Assembly (NCBI RefSeq): GCF_014652715.1
Contig: NZ_BMZI01000006.1
Coordinates: 219,082-283,081, forward strand
DNA from: Salinicola rhizosphaerae
GTDB lineage: Bacteria > Pseudomonadota > Gammaproteobacteria > Pseudomonadales > Halomonadaceae
Length of the DNA: 64,000 bases
Direction: 5' to 3'
The translations under genes were made by a program, and so were the position numbers. The first letter of the stretch is position 1; each line of letters opens with the position of its first letter. The notes under the pieces were generated by a model that searched no databases, was not told the origin of the DNA, and worked only from the letters and a program-made list of their open reading frames with translations. Of this stretch, positions 29,461 through 40,408 are shown one piece after another.

Positions 29461-30015
29461 ATGACCAAGACCAAACTGTTCTCTGCGATGGTGGTTGCCG
29501 GCGCTTGCGCATTCGGAGCCCAGGCCGCGTTCGCCTACGGCGCCGGTGATTTCTACGGTCGTCTGGGTGTCGCCAAATCCGATTCCGACACCGGTTACAT
29601 GGACGACAATGACAAGGGCGCCTACCTGGACCTGGGCTACCTGGTCACCGACAAGTTCGGCGTACAGCTGAGCTCCATGAGCGAGACCAAGGTCCACGCT
29701 GAAGGCGGCGACTTCAAGCAGGTTCCGGTCAACCTGACCGCGCAATACTACCCGCTGGGTGGCATGGACTCGCGCGTTCAGCCGTATGCCGGCGTCGGTG
29801 TCAACTACACCACGTTCTCCGACGAGAACGGCGTGGGTGACGTCGATGACTCCTGGGGCGCCGTTGGCCAGCTAGGTGTCGACCTCAACGTGACCGACAA
29901 CTTCGGCTTCAACGCCTTCGCCCAGTACGCCGACGTCGATGCCGACATCAGCGGCGGTCGCAACATCGATGTCGACCCGGTCACCGTCGGTGCCGGTGTC
30001 ATGGCTCGCTTCTAA
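29461..30015 (+). CDS. ompW: Outer-membrane beta-barrel protein, OmpW family
   Basis: 184 residues from the ATG; a TTG two codons upstream is an alternative. AAGGGAG precedes the start. A signal peptide ends near AQAAFA, and the mature protein starts YGAGDFYGRLGVA, the usual OmpW opening. Further OmpW marks: QYYPLGGMDSRVQPYAGVGVNYTTFSDE, DSWGAVGQLGVD and a terminal phenylalanine (GAGVMARF) for barrel assembly. It is somewhat shorter than E. coli OmpW. OmpW forms an 8-strand barrel for small hydrophobic molecules and responds to osmotic and redox stress. It is single, with a strong terminator. Confidence 0.85.
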   Translation: MTKTKLFSAMVVAGACAFGAQAAFAYGAGDFYGRLGVAKSDSDTGYMDDNDKGAYLDLGYLVTDKFGVQLSSMSETKVHAEGGDFKQVPVNLTAQYYPLGGMDSRVQPYAGVGVNYTTFSDENGVGDVDDSWGAVGQLGVDLNVTDNFGFNAFAQYADVDADISGGRNIDVDPVTVGAGVMARF

Positions 30016-30067
30016 GCGACCCGTCAGCCCGGGGCCTTCATACAGCCCCGGGCGACCAGACAGTGTC

Positions 30068-30094
30068 AAAAACCGGGCCTCGGCCCGGTTTTTT
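30068..30094. terminator. Bidirectional intrinsic terminator
   Basis: A 9-bp stem AACCGGGCC/GGCCCGGTT is flanked by A3 on the left and T4 on the right, so it works in both directions: for ompW (plus) and the convergent yqcC (minus). Confidence 0.92.
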
Positions 30095-30120
30095 CATGCC
30101 CGCCTTTCTCGCTCGTCGCC

Positions 30121-30447
30121 TCAAGCCTCGGTCACGATGCGGTCGACTTCGGCGAGATCCCGTAGAAGACCATCGGCATCTTCGACGCGTACCTCTTTCA
30201 ACCATACTTCCACCGCCGGCGCGACGGCGCAGGTTGCCGGTAACCCGGCGCGCGCATCCACCAGTGCCCAGAGCCGCGCGATGAAGACGTAGCGCAGCCA
30301 AGCGGGTAGCGTCATGGTGTCTAGGCAGAACGGCTGCTGGCTTTCGAAAGCCGCGGGCTCGGGGCGCCCGATATCCCAGATGCCGTTGTCCTGCAGCGTC
30401 TGTTCGAGCTGCCTCAGTGCGGTAGCCAGTGCCTGATGAGCGGACAT
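30121..30447 (-). CDS. yqcC: YqcC family protein (DUF446)
   Basis: 108 residues, all-helical, cytoplasmic. The PFCLDTMTLPAWLRYVFIARLWALVD stretch is the family signature (YqcC: FC-DTM---QWLQWVFIPR). The biochemical role is not known. In many gammaproteobacteria it neighbours the tRNA pseudouridine synthase truC, which is not seen here. Convergent with ompW and divergent from the DUF3549 gene. Confidence 0.85.
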   Translation of the reverse strand: MSAHQALATALRQLEQTLQDNGIWDIGRPEPAAFESQQPFCLDTMTLPAWLRYVFIARLWALVDARAGLPATCAVAPAVEVWLKEVRVEDADGLLRDLAEVDRIVTEA

Positions 30448-30704
30448 GTTAACTCCTTGATGTTCGACGATTCGGGTTGCTCACAGATTCTCTGAAAGAG
30501 CTTGTGGATAAACTTGGGATACATCCGCGCGGCCGGCCGTTGATGGCCTTGACCAAGCATTGGTGCTTTTTTGATCAACCTCTGTTCAGCGGTTTCACCA
30601 CGCGGTACAGTGCGCGCCTCTCAGAAGCGCCAAACGCTTCGGCAAGCAGGATCACTCACCAGAGACGACTCGACGTCGTGCCTCCACCGCGACGACAAGA
30701 TTGC

Positions 30705-31706
30705 ATGAGAACGCTGAGCGATTTTTTCAACCAGAGCCAGGCCGACCTGGCGATATCGAGCCTGGGCCGGCGCGTCGCGCCGATCTCGGCCGAGACGTTT
30801 GCGGCCTTCGAGCGCGAAGAACAGCCCTGGCCGCTTCCCTGGACCGGCAAGGCGCAGTTCGCCTGCGCCATGCGTTGGCCGGAGAGCGGAGCAGACCCGC
30901 TGATCTGGTTCCTCGCGCTCCCGCTCGACGAACAGGGCCAGCTGCTGCCTGCGCCCAGAGATGCCCTACTCGATCGCCTGCTCAAGACCCTGGAGACCCG
31001 CCCCGGCGTCGCAGGCGACAATCTGATGAAGGACAATCCGGTCGCGTTCGAACCCGAGCTGCATCAGCGTGCGGTGCTGCATGCTCGCCTGTCACGACGC
31101 TTCGAGCAACCGCTCGGCGCGCAGGCGGATCTGGCCAGACGCTATCTGCTGGGTGACGATGCGATCAACTGGCAGATGCTCGGCCTGCAGGGACTCGCCA
31201 ACCAGGTTGTCGGTGCCGATGCTGCCATCGAGCGCGCGCTCGTCGACCGGCTGGAACAGCTGCCACGCGATGTGATCCTGCCGCTGTGCTATCTGCTGGA
31301 GCATGGAGACACGCCGTCTTCGCTGGTCCCCGGGCTGCAGCTCATGCTCGACGAGGCGCGGCAACAGCAGGACCTGGAGCGCTACTGCGCGCTCCTCCGC
31401 GCGCTGGTGGGCAGCGACGACGCCAGTGTCGGGGCATGGCTGGACGCCTGGCTCGAGGACGACGAGCTGATGGCCGCGGACTGCCTGGCCGCCGTCGCGG
31501 CGCGCGGCTGGCAATTCCTGGAGCACGAGACACGTCTGATTCGCTACCTCGAGCGGCTCGCGACGTGCGAGGAAGCCAATTTTCGCAGCGTGGTTCGCGA
31601 CCTGGCATTGATACCGCGGCTGCGGCTGCCGATACTGATGTCACTGCGACAGGCACCTGGTGATTCTGCCATCGGCCGCCGTCTCGGACAGTTGCCCGAT
31701 CACTAG
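30705..31706 (+). CDS. DUF3549 family protein
   Basis: 333 residues from ATG giving MRTLSDFFNQSQADL; the open frame extends upstream, but family similarity starts here. The N-terminal motif LGRRVAPISAETFAAFEREEQPWPLPW and the WFLALPLDEQGQL segment match DUF3549 proteins found beside yqcC-type genes in pseudomonads and halomonads. The C-terminal part is helical with HEAT-like leucine spacing. Function is unknown. The 257-bp gap upstream contains a single perfect DnaA-box sequence at 30503-30511 on the minus strand. Confidence 0.75.
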   Translation: MRTLSDFFNQSQADLAISSLGRRVAPISAETFAAFEREEQPWPLPWTGKAQFACAMRWPESGADPLIWFLALPLDEQGQLLPAPRDALLDRLLKTLETRPGVAGDNLMKDNPVAFEPELHQRAVLHARLSRRFEQPLGAQADLARRYLLGDDAINWQMLGLQGLANQVVGADAAIERALVDRLEQLPRDVILPLCYLLEHGDTPSSLVPGLQLMLDEARQQQDLERYCALLRALVGSDDASVGAWLDAWLEDDELMAADCLAAVAARGWQFLEHETRLIRYLERLATCEEANFRSVVRDLALIPRLRLPILMSLRQAPGDSAIGRRLGQLPDH

Positions 31707-31731
31707 CCCAAGGAACGGACTCATCGATGCC

Positions 31732-32169
31732 ATGAAAGCGCTACCCTACACGGCGCAAGCCGTCATCGGCCGACGCGAAATGGTCACGCTACCCGATCTC
31801 CAGCTGACGCTCTGCTGCAAGGCGGATACCGGTGCCAGGACCTCGGCGCTTCACGCCGAGGCCATCGAGGCCTTCGAGGAGCACGGACACCCCTGGGTAC
31901 GGTTCCTGACCCGCACCAGCGGCGGCGCTACCCCGCCGCACGAGTGCCAACTGCCACTGCACGATCGTCGCAAGGTGAAGAGCTCCAACGGTCAGGAGGA
32001 GTGGCGCTATGTCATCCGCACACGGCTACTTCTCGGCAGTCTCGACTTCCCGATCGAGTTGACCTTGACCGACCGCAGCAACATGCGCCATCCCATGCTG
32101 CTGGGGCGTCGGGCCATGCGACGGCTGCTGGTGGCGCCCGGCGCCGCCTTCCTTCACGGCGAACCCTGA
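31732..32169 (+). CDS. rimB: RimB-type ATP-dependent zinc protease family protein (retropepsin-like)
   Basis: 145 residues. The PF05618 family marks are visible: an aspartic-protease-like CKADTGARTSALHAE near residue 28, and the closing MRHPMLLGRRAMRRLLVAPGAAF. Members are small retropepsin-like proteins. In pseudomonads RimB is encoded with RimK and modulates RimK-dependent glutamylation of ribosomal protein S6. Here rimK follows by 136 bp on the same strand, supporting that assignment. An earlier GTG (31660) overlaps the previous gene and is less likely; the ribosome site for the chosen ATG is distant and weak. Confidence 0.75.
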   Translation: MKALPYTAQAVIGRREMVTLPDLQLTLCCKADTGARTSALHAEAIEAFEEHGHPWVRFLTRTSGGATPPHECQLPLHDRRKVKSSNGQEEWRYVIRTRLLLGSLDFPIELTLTDRSNMRHPMLLGRRAMRRLLVAPGAAFLHGEP

Positions 32170-32305
32170 ATCGCGACGACCCGCCGACGACGCACGGGCT
32201 TTTTGATACTTCCCCGGCTAGGCTTACTCGACGCAGGCCACGATTCGGCCGCGCCGCCTTCTCATCGATCTCGACGCTCGACGTCGACATCCGGAGCACT
32301 GGTTC

Positions 32306-33214
32306 ATGCATATCGGCATTCTGTCTCGTAACCGCAACCTCTACTCTACACGCCGGCTGATCGAGGCCGCCGAGCAACGCGGCCACGGCGTTCGGGTCGT
32401 CGACACCCTGCGCTGCTACATGAACATCGCCTCGCACCGCCCTTCGATCCACTACAAGGGGGAAGAGCTCGAGCCGTTCGATGCGATCATCCCGCGCATC
32501 GGCGCCTCGGTGACCTTCTACGGCTGCGCAGTGCTGCGTCAGTTCGAGATGATGAGCACCTACGTGCTCAACGACTCGGTCGCCATCACCCGCTCACGCG
32601 ACAAGCTGCGCTCGCTGCAGCTGCTCTCGCGCAAGGGGCTGGGACTTCCGGTCACCGGCTTCGCTCACTCACCCGACGATATCCCCGACCTCATCACCAT
32701 GGTCAAGGGCGCGCCGTTGGTGATCAAGCTGCTGGAGGGGACGCAGGGCATCGGCGTCGTACTCGCCGAGACCAATCAGGCCGCCGAATCGGTCATTCAG
32801 GCATTCATGGGCATGAAGGCCAACATCATGGTCCAGGAGTACATCAAGGAAGCCAAGGGCGCCGACATTCGCTGCTTCGTGATCGGCGACAAGGTCGTCG
32901 CGGCAATGAAGCGCCAGGCCGCCGAGGGCGAGTTCCGCTCGAATCTGCATCGTGGCGGTACCGCCAGCGTCATTCGGATCACCCCGGAAGAGCGCTCGAC
33001 CGCCATTCGCGCCGCCAAGGCGATGGGCTTGCGCGTCGCCGGCGTCGACCTGCTGCGCTCCAACCACGGCCCGGTCATCATGGAGGTCAACTCTTCCCCT
33101 GGCCTGCAGGGGATCGAAGCAGCAACGGGCAAGGATATTGCCGGCCAGATCATCGAGCATCTCGAAAAAAATGCCGTCGCCCCGAAAAAAGCCCCGCCCA
33201 AGCCCAAAGGTTGA
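32306..33214 (+). CDS. rimK: Ribosomal protein S6 glutamate ligase
   Basis: 302 residues, the E. coli RimK length. An ATP-grasp ligase that adds glutamates to the S6 C-terminus (and can make poly-glutamate). N-terminal [18 protein letters not shown], the [22 protein letters not shown] segment, ATP-site [17 protein letters not shown], and the catalytic end [22 protein letters not shown] are all conserved. The tail is unusually rich in lysine and proline ([10 protein letters not shown]). It pairs with the upstream RimB-type protein. Confidence 0.95.
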   Translation: MHIGILSRNRNLYSTRRLIEAAEQRGHGVRVVDTLRCYMNIASHRPSIHYKGEELEPFDAIIPRIGASVTFYGCAVLRQFEMMSTYVLNDSVAITRSRDKLRSLQLLSRKGLGLPVTGFAHSPDDIPDLITMVKGAPLVIKLLEGTQGIGVVLAETNQAAESVIQAFMGMKANIMVQEYIKEAKGADIRCFVIGDKVVAAMKRQAAEGEFRSNLHRGGTASVIRITPEERSTAIRAAKAMGLRVAGVDLLRSNHGPVIMEVNSSPGLQGIEAATGKDIAGQIIEHLEKNAVAPKKAPPKPKG

Positions 33215-33357
33215 GCCTACGCGGCCGATAGGGAACAAAGCGGTCAGCTCGACTGCGATAAACAAATAGCCGAAAAACCTAAATTTTTCTGGCGCCAGGG
33301 GTAGCAAAACAGTGTTTCCGGCCGCACAATTTGTGTCACCTCAGGAGGTGACCGCAC

Positions 33358-33798
33358 ATGTTTCTCGATAATCGCCAAGTGGCGATGGACAGCGTGCTCG
33401 AAGCGCTGGCCGACAGTCTCGACTATTTTCAGGACAATCTCGATCGCCTGCGCCCCGCGCTGCGTAATGCCCTGAAACCTCACTATGAGGAGCGCGGGAC
33501 TGCCATGCGAGAACTGCAGGGGCTGGTGCGTGAGCATCTCGACATGCTGCCGCGCGATGCCGATGTCGAACGCGACGACTATCTCTGGCTCTGGAGCCGC
33601 ATCAAGAGCTTCGTCGGCAATGACAGTGCGGTCCTGCTGGGCGAGCTGCTCGAACAGGAGCGCGTGCTCATGCAGGCGCTGGGAACGGCCTTTACGCATC
33701 CGCTGCCGGACGCCCTGGAGCCGACGCTGGAACGCTGCTGGAAGAACTGCCGCGCACTGATTCGCGAGATCAACTCGCTGCAGCAGCGCCAGCGCTGA
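33358..33798 (+). CDS. DUF2383 / PA2169-type four-helix protein
   Basis: 146 residues, all helical. The pattern YEERGTAMRELQGLVREHL, then WLWSRIKSFVGNDSAVLLGELLEQE and later LERCWKNCRALIREINSL, matches PA2169-like ferritin-like bundles of the DUF2383 family. Several E/H ligand positions of true ferritins are missing, so metal binding is doubtful. TCAGGAGG stands before the ATG. Often stress-induced in relatives; the role is unknown. Confidence 0.7.
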   Translation: MFLDNRQVAMDSVLEALADSLDYFQDNLDRLRPALRNALKPHYEERGTAMRELQGLVREHLDMLPRDADVERDDYLWLWSRIKSFVGNDSAVLLGELLEQERVLMQALGTAFTHPLPDALEPTLERCWKNCRALIREINSLQQRQR

Positions 33799-33857
33799 GC
33801 GCCCCGGCTGCCCCGGTCGTCGCCCGACGAGCCCTGGCGGACAAATATCCCAGCGCG

Positions 33858-34517
33858 CTACGGCGGCGAGAGCCGGATCGGCTCGAACGGCCCGAGGAAG
33901 TACGGCTCTCGCCCCCAGAAATAGAGATCACCGAAGGTCGCCGCTCGCGCCAGCCACTCCCGTACCCGCAACTGCCACTCGCCGCCCACGCCATCATCCG
34001 GCACGGCGCATCCCGTCGCGTCGATACCCAGCGAATCGGCAATGAACAGTGCCCGCGGCAGATGCCACGCCTGGGAAATCAGCATCAACCGATCCGCGCC
34101 GAAGACTTCCCTTGCTCTCACGACACTGTCGAACGTACTGAAGCCGGCGTAGTCGAGCGTCATATCGGCATCGGCGACGTTGCGATGCCGTAGCGATCGC
34201 CACATGCTGATCGGCTCGTTGTAGTAGCGCGTTCGGTTGTCGCCGGACAGCAGCAGGTGCTGGAGATGATGCAGCCTCAGCAGTTCGGCGGCCGTCTCCA
34301 TGCGCGCACGATAGTAGGGATTAGGACCGCCCTTGCGCAGCCACTGCGCCGTTCCGAACACGAGCCCCACCGGTTGTGGCTTGCACAGCAGCACATCGTG
34401 CTCGATGCGCGGCTGAGTCTTGGCGAGTATCCAGACATTGATACCCACGACCCCCAGCACCAGCAAGAGCACACCGGCCAGCATCGCCTTCACCAGGCCT
34501 TTCAGCAGCCGCGTCAT
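33858..34517 (-). CDS. sanA: SanA family envelope protein (DUF218)
   Basis: 219 residues. One N-terminal membrane helix (about 8-32) is followed by a periplasmic DUF218 domain: VGLVFGTAQWLRKGGPNPYYRARM, LLLSGDNRTRYYNEPISM, LDYAGFSTFDSVVRAREVFG, QAWHLPRALFIAD and the end FWGREPYFLGP. These match E. coli SanA throughout. SanA affects envelope permeability and vancomycin exclusion at high temperature; its reaction is not established. It is convergent with the DUF2383 gene. About 270 bp without a gene separate it from sufT. Confidence 0.92.
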   Translation of the reverse strand: MTRLLKGLVKAMLAGVLLLVLGVVGINVWILAKTQPRIEHDVLLCKPQPVGLVFGTAQWLRKGGPNPYYRARMETAAELLRLHHLQHLLLSGDNRTRYYNEPISMWRSLRHRNVADADMTLDYAGFSTFDSVVRAREVFGADRLMLISQAWHLPRALFIADSLGIDATGCAVPDDGVGGEWQLRVREWLARAATFGDLYFWGREPYFLGPFEPIRLSPP

Positions 34518-34785
34518 GAATCGCTACGCCAGCCGCGATCGAGCCGGAGAAGCCACCATGGGCAGCCTCCTGGGGATCGATGATGGGAGACATCGGATTT
34601 CGGTGAAGGATCGATCAACATGCCGCCAGCGCTATTGTGCAGAGTCCTTGAGTCGACAGCGCCTCCATTCACAGGCGCCGAACAGAAGATACGCTTTGCC
34701 GGCACGGCAAGCGATACAGGCTCGAACGACATACCGCTTCTGATCGCGACAGAAGCAGACTGACCGGACAGCCGCGCGGATACGC

Positions 34786-35349
34786 CTAGAACATGCCCAA
34801 TTCGAGTCGGGCCTCTTCGCTCATCATCTCACGGCTCCACGGCGGATCGAAGACGATTTCGACGTGCACCTTGGCGAACTGTGGCGCGCCGAGGATCTTG
34901 CGCCTGGCGTCCTCGGCGATGACATCGCCCATGCCGCAGCCGGGAGCGGTCAGCGTCATGCGGATCGTCACCATCCGCTCGCCGGTCAGCAGCCGCTCGA
35001 TGCGGCAGCCGTAGACCAGGCCCAACTCGACGATGTTGACCGGGATTTCCGGATCGAAACAGGTGCGAAGCTGATCCCAGACGAAGGCCTCCATCTCCTC
35101 CTCGGACGCCTCCGGGTCCAGCGTGGGGCGCGCGAGCGCCGGCAGCCCCAGCGCGTCCAGATCGTGCCCTTCCACCAGGTAGAGACGTCCTTCGTAGCTG
35201 ACGCTGACCGAACTGCCCTTGGCCTGCATCACCACGACCACGCTGTCCTCCGGCAGCGAGATACTCTTGCCGAACGGGATCGAGATCACCTCGACGTCCC
35301 GCTGCAGCGGCATCTCCTGCCCCTTGTACAATTCGCTCAGGGTTTCCAT
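34786..35349 (-). CDS. sufT: Fe-S assembly protein SufT (MIP18/DUF59 family)
   Basis: 187 residues. An N-terminal domain specific to SufT (RDVEVISIPFGKSISLPE) precedes a DUF59 domain at about 88-180 with the motif TLTAPGCGMGDVIAEDAR, whose single cysteine is the conserved one. SufT helps Fe-S cluster maturation under high demand. It is the last gene of the SUF operon, 36 bp after sufS. Confidence 0.92.
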   Translation of the reverse strand: METLSELYKGQEMPLQRDVEVISIPFGKSISLPEDSVVVVMQAKGSSVSVSYEGRLYLVEGHDLDALGLPALARPTLDPEASEEEMEAFVWDQLRTCFDPEIPVNIVELGLVYGCRIERLLTGERMVTIRMTLTAPGCGMGDVIAEDARRKILGAPQFAKVHVEIVFDPPWSREMMSEEARLELGMF

Positions 35350-35385
35350 CCTGACTCCCGCCCGCGTTGTGGAACGACGATCACG

Positions 35386-36627
35386 TCAGCGCAACATGCC
35401 GAGCACACGATTCAGCGCCTCGACGAAGGCGTCCACCTCTTCCGGGGTGTTATACACCGCCAGCGAGGCGCGGCAGGTCGCGTCGACCCCGAAATGGGAC
35501 AGCACCGGCTGCGCGCAGTGGTGACCCGTACGAATCGCCACGCCGAGCTGATCGATCAGCAGCCCGATATCCTGCGCGTGAGCGCCGTCGACCACGAAGG
35601 AGATGACCCCCGCTTTCTCCGGCGCCGTGCCGATGATGCGCAGGCCGTCGATAGTCTCGAGTTGTCCCGTGGCGTGATCGAGCAGCCACTGCTCCCAGGC
35701 CGTCAGCCGCTCGATCCCGAGTCCGTTGACCCAGTCGAGCGCGGCGCCCATCGCGATGACTTCGCCGACGGCCGGCGTGCCAGCCTCGAAGCGGTGCGGT
35801 ATCGCGGCGAACTCGGTACCCTGATCGAACGAGACGCGCGAGATCATCTCCCCACCGCCCTGCCACGGCGGCATCGACTCCAGAATCGCCGCCTTGGCGT
35901 AGAGCGCCCCGGCGCCCAGCGGGCCGTAGACCTTGTGGCCGGAAAATGCGTAGAAGTCAGCGTCGAGCGCCTGAACGTCAACCGCCTGGTGCGGCACGGC
36001 CTGCGCGCCATCGACCAGTATCAGTGCGCCCGCTGCATGGGCGTCGCGCGCCATGACAGCGATCGGGTTGATCGTGCCCAGCGCATTGGAGACATGATTG
36101 ACGCAGACCAGTCGCGTGCGCTCGTTCAGCATCTCGCGATAGGCCTCGAGATCGAGCACACCGCGCGCATCGACCGGAATCACCCGAATCACGATTCCCA
36201 GCTCACGCTCGAGCAGCTGCCACGGCACGATGTTGGAGTGGTGCTCCATCAGCGAGACCACGACCTCGTCGCCCGCTTTCAGGTTGGCACGCCCCCAACT
36301 GTTGGCGACCAGGTTGATCGCCTCCGTCGTCCCGCGGGTGAACACGATCTCACGCGGTTCAAAGGCATTGAGGTGGCGCTGGACGGTCGATCTCACACCC
36401 TCGTAGGCTGCGGTCGCTTCGTCCGCCAGCGTGTGCAGCCCGCGGTGAATGTTGGCGTTATAGCGGCGATAGTAGTCACCGAGCGCATCGATGACGGCGG
36501 TCGGCGTCTGGCTGGTCGCCGCGTTATCGAGATAGATCAGCGGCTTACCGTGGACTTCCCGCTCCAGGATGGGAAAGTCGCGGCGCACGGCCGCGAGATC
36601 CAGTGTCAGGTCGGTGATTGCCGTCAT
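35386..36627 (-). CDS. sufS: Cysteine desulfurase SufS
   Basis: 413 residues from ATG giving MTAITDLTLDLAAVRRDFP. The PLP enzyme takes sulfur from cysteine for cluster assembly. Visible: YLDNAATSQTP, the PLP-lysine segment YAFSGHKVYGPLGAGAL, and the catalytic-loop cysteine in RTGHHCAQPVLSHFG, the group II spacing. The start is 1 bp from the sufD stop. SufE or SufU, the usual sulfur acceptors, are not encoded in this operon. Confidence 0.96.
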   Translation of the reverse strand: MTAITDLTLDLAAVRRDFPILEREVHGKPLIYLDNAATSQTPTAVIDALGDYYRRYNANIHRGLHTLADEATAAYEGVRSTVQRHLNAFEPREIVFTRGTTEAINLVANSWGRANLKAGDEVVVSLMEHHSNIVPWQLLERELGIVIRVIPVDARGVLDLEAYREMLNERTRLVCVNHVSNALGTINPIAVMARDAHAAGALILVDGAQAVPHQAVDVQALDADFYAFSGHKVYGPLGAGALYAKAAILESMPPWQGGGEMISRVSFDQGTEFAAIPHRFEAGTPAVGEVIAMGAALDWVNGLGIERLTAWEQWLLDHATGQLETIDGLRIIGTAPEKAGVISFVVDGAHAQDIGLLIDQLGVAIRTGHHCAQPVLSHFGVDATCRASLAVYNTPEEVDAFVEALNRVLGMLR

Positions 36628-36628
36628 G

Positions 36629-37966
36629 TCAGGGCTCCTGCACCGCCTCGGCGGTCTCGACCAGATCGGAGAGGTTGAAGCGTTCGGGCAAGCGCCCTGC
36701 CACTGCCCGCTCGACTCGCTCGGCAATGGCGCTCAGCTTCACCTGCTCCATGACCTCGCCGGCGAAGGCGAGCGTCAGCAGCGCCCGCGCCATGGCCTCA
36801 TCGATACCGCGAGCGCGCAGCGCATAGACGGCCTCCTCATCCAACTGCCCGGTCGTCGCGCCGTGAGAGCACTTGACGTCGTCGGCATAGATCACAAGCT
36901 CCGGCTTGGTATCGATCTCGGCACGGTCCGACAGCAGCAGGTTGGCGTTATTCTGATACGCCTCGATCTGCTGGGCATCCTTCTTCACGAACACCTTGCC
37001 GTTGAACACACCGTGGGCGCGGTCATCCAACACGCCCTTGTAGTTCTCGTTGGAGAAGGTTCGCGGGGCGTTGTGATTGACCAGCGTATGGTTGTCGACG
37101 TGCTGCCGACCCTGGACGAAGAAGAGCCCGTTGTAGGCAGCTTCCGCGCCCTCCGCGTTCAGGTCGGTGACCAAGTCGTTACGCACCAGCGCCCCGCCCA
37201 GGCTGAGATTGAACGAGTTGAAGCGGCTGTCGCGCCCCTGATCGACGTGAATACTGGCCACGTGCAGGTCGCCCAATGACGCTTCCTGTAGCTTGTAGTG
37301 ATTCACGATCGCGCCGCGATCGAGCAGCACTTCGGTGACCACATTGGTGAAGTTGGCCGCCTCGGGTTCGCCGGCGTAATGCTCGATGACCGTGGCCTCG
37401 CTGCGGCCACCAGCCTCGATCAGTATCCGCGGATGGCTCATCACCGGCTGCCCGCCCGCACGCGACAACAGTGCCACGTAGATCGGCTTGTCGACGACCG
37501 TGCCGGGGGCCAGGCGGATGATCGCGCCCTCTTCGGCAAAGGCGGTGTTGAGCGCGGTAAACGGCGAAAAGTCGACGCCGGCCAGGCGCCCGAGCGCCCC
37601 GCCCACGGCCTCGTGATTGCGCGTCAGCGCCTGCGACAGTGGCTCGACGGAGACACCCGCCGGCAACTGCCCCAGCGTCGACAGCTCGGCACTGAACACG
37701 CCATCGACCAGTACCAGCCGATGGGCGTCCAGATCCAGGCGCTGCGCTTCGAACCGGGACGCGTCGTAGCCAGGATCCGTCGCCAGCGCGAAATCGCCTT
37801 CGGCAATTCGTCGCACGTCGGTGTATTTCCACTCTTCGTCACGACGCGTCGGGAAACCGAGCGCTTCGAACCGCGCCGCACCCGCCTGCCGGCGCGCCGC
37901 GACCCAGCTTGGGTCCTCGGCTCGGCGTGCGGTCAGACGCTCGAGAAAGCGTTCCGGTGCACTCAT
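36629..37966 (-). CDS. sufD: Fe-S scaffold subunit SufD
   Basis: 445 residues, normal length. A beta-helical core with the family end QLDEEAVYALRARGIDE and the functional histidine in DDVKCSHGATTG. It forms the SufBC2D scaffold that assembles clusters. The ATG overlaps the sufC stop by 4 bp (ATGA), and the stop lies next to the sufS start, so the genes are tightly coupled. Confidence 0.96.
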   Translation of the reverse strand: MSAPERFLERLTARRAEDPSWVAARRQAGAARFEALGFPTRRDEEWKYTDVRRIAEGDFALATDPGYDASRFEAQRLDLDAHRLVLVDGVFSAELSTLGQLPAGVSVEPLSQALTRNHEAVGGALGRLAGVDFSPFTALNTAFAEEGAIIRLAPGTVVDKPIYVALLSRAGGQPVMSHPRILIEAGGRSEATVIEHYAGEPEAANFTNVVTEVLLDRGAIVNHYKLQEASLGDLHVASIHVDQGRDSRFNSFNLSLGGALVRNDLVTDLNAEGAEAAYNGLFFVQGRQHVDNHTLVNHNAPRTFSNENYKGVLDDRAHGVFNGKVFVKKDAQQIEAYQNNANLLLSDRAEIDTKPELVIYADDVKCSHGATTGQLDEEAVYALRARGIDEAMARALLTLAFAGEVMEQVKLSAIAERVERAVAGRLPERFNLSDLVETAEAVQEP

Positions 37967-38715
37967 GCAGCAGACTCCTCCACGACCCAGTCGTAGCCGC
38001 GCGCTTCCAGCTCGAGCGCCAGGTCCTTGTCGCCGCTCTTGACGATGCGGCCGTCGACCAGCACGTGAACGCGATCCGGCTCGATGTGATTGAGCAGCCG
38101 CTGATAGTGCGTGACCATCAGAATGGCGCGGTCGGCACTGCGCAGCGAATTGACACCCTGCGCAACGACCTTCATCGCATCGATATCGAGGCCGGAGTCG
38201 ATCTCATCGAGCATCGCGAGCTTCGGCTGCAGCACCAGCATCTGAAGAATTTCGTTACGCTTCTTCTCGCCACCGGAGAACCCTTCATTGACCGCGCGCT
38301 GCAGAAAGCTGGTATCCATTTTCATTTCGGCGCTCTTCTCGCGCACCAGCTTCATGAACTCCGGCGCCGGAACTTCACCTTCACCGCGCGCGGCGCGGGC
38401 GGCATTGAGGGCCGCCTTGAGCAGATAGATATTCTTCACACCGGGAATTTCGATCGGGTACTGGAATCCCAGCAGCATGCCGGCACGGGCGCGCTCCTCG
38501 ATCTCCATCTCCAGCACGTCCTGCCCTTCGAAGAAGATGGACCCCTGGGTGACTTCGTAGCCATCCTTGCCGGCGATGACGGCGGAGAGCGTCGATTTAC
38601 CGGCCCCGTTGGGCCCCATGATGGCGTGAACTTCGCCCGCATTGACGGTCAGGTCGAGCCCTTTGAGGATCGCCTTGTCCTCGACCGAAACGTGAAGATC
38701 TTTGACTTCGAGCAT
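37963..38715 (-). CDS. sufC: Fe-S assembly ATPase SufC
   Basis: 250 residues from ATG giving MLEVKDLHVSVEDKAIL. ABC ATPase with Walker A GPNGAGKST, the SufC signature FSGGEKKRNEILQM and Walker B LAMLDEIDSGLDID. It drives conformational changes of the SufBC2D complex. It is 94 bp after sufB. Confidence 0.98.
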   Translation of the reverse strand: MLEVKDLHVSVEDKAILKGLDLTVNAGEVHAIMGPNGAGKSTLSAVIAGKDGYEVTQGSIFFEGQDVLEMEIEERARAGMLLGFQYPIEIPGVKNIYLLKAALNAARAARGEGEVPAPEFMKLVREKSAEMKMDTSFLQRAVNEGFSGGEKKRNEILQMLVLQPKLAMLDEIDSGLDIDAMKVVAQGVNSLRSADRAILMVTHYQRLLNHIEPDRVHVLVDGRIVKSGDKDLALELEARGYDWVVEESAA

Positions 38716-38809
38716 GTGAAAACCTTGAGCAGTTGAAAGTCTGCGCGCCACGCGCAGCCTCTCGAAATAAGCATCGGCTGAAATCGAACGCGTCGTATCG
38801 ACGGCGCGA

Positions 38810-40252
<1,443 letters not shown>

Positions 40253-40408
40253 GGTCTCTCTCCTCTCCACCGAGAGTCTTATGACGAGGCTGGAATCGTA
40301 TCGGGGAAGCACCAGAAACCGCCTTCTTCCCCGAGTGCTCCAACCTCTTAATAGGATTATCGCTTGTGCCGCATTGTCGCTCGACGCTTCTTCTCTCGCG
40401 ACGCGCCG

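Noticed and set aside
34864-36678. 604-codon open frame antisense to sufT/sufS
   Set aside because: Shadow of the SUF genes on the other strand; no conserved motif.
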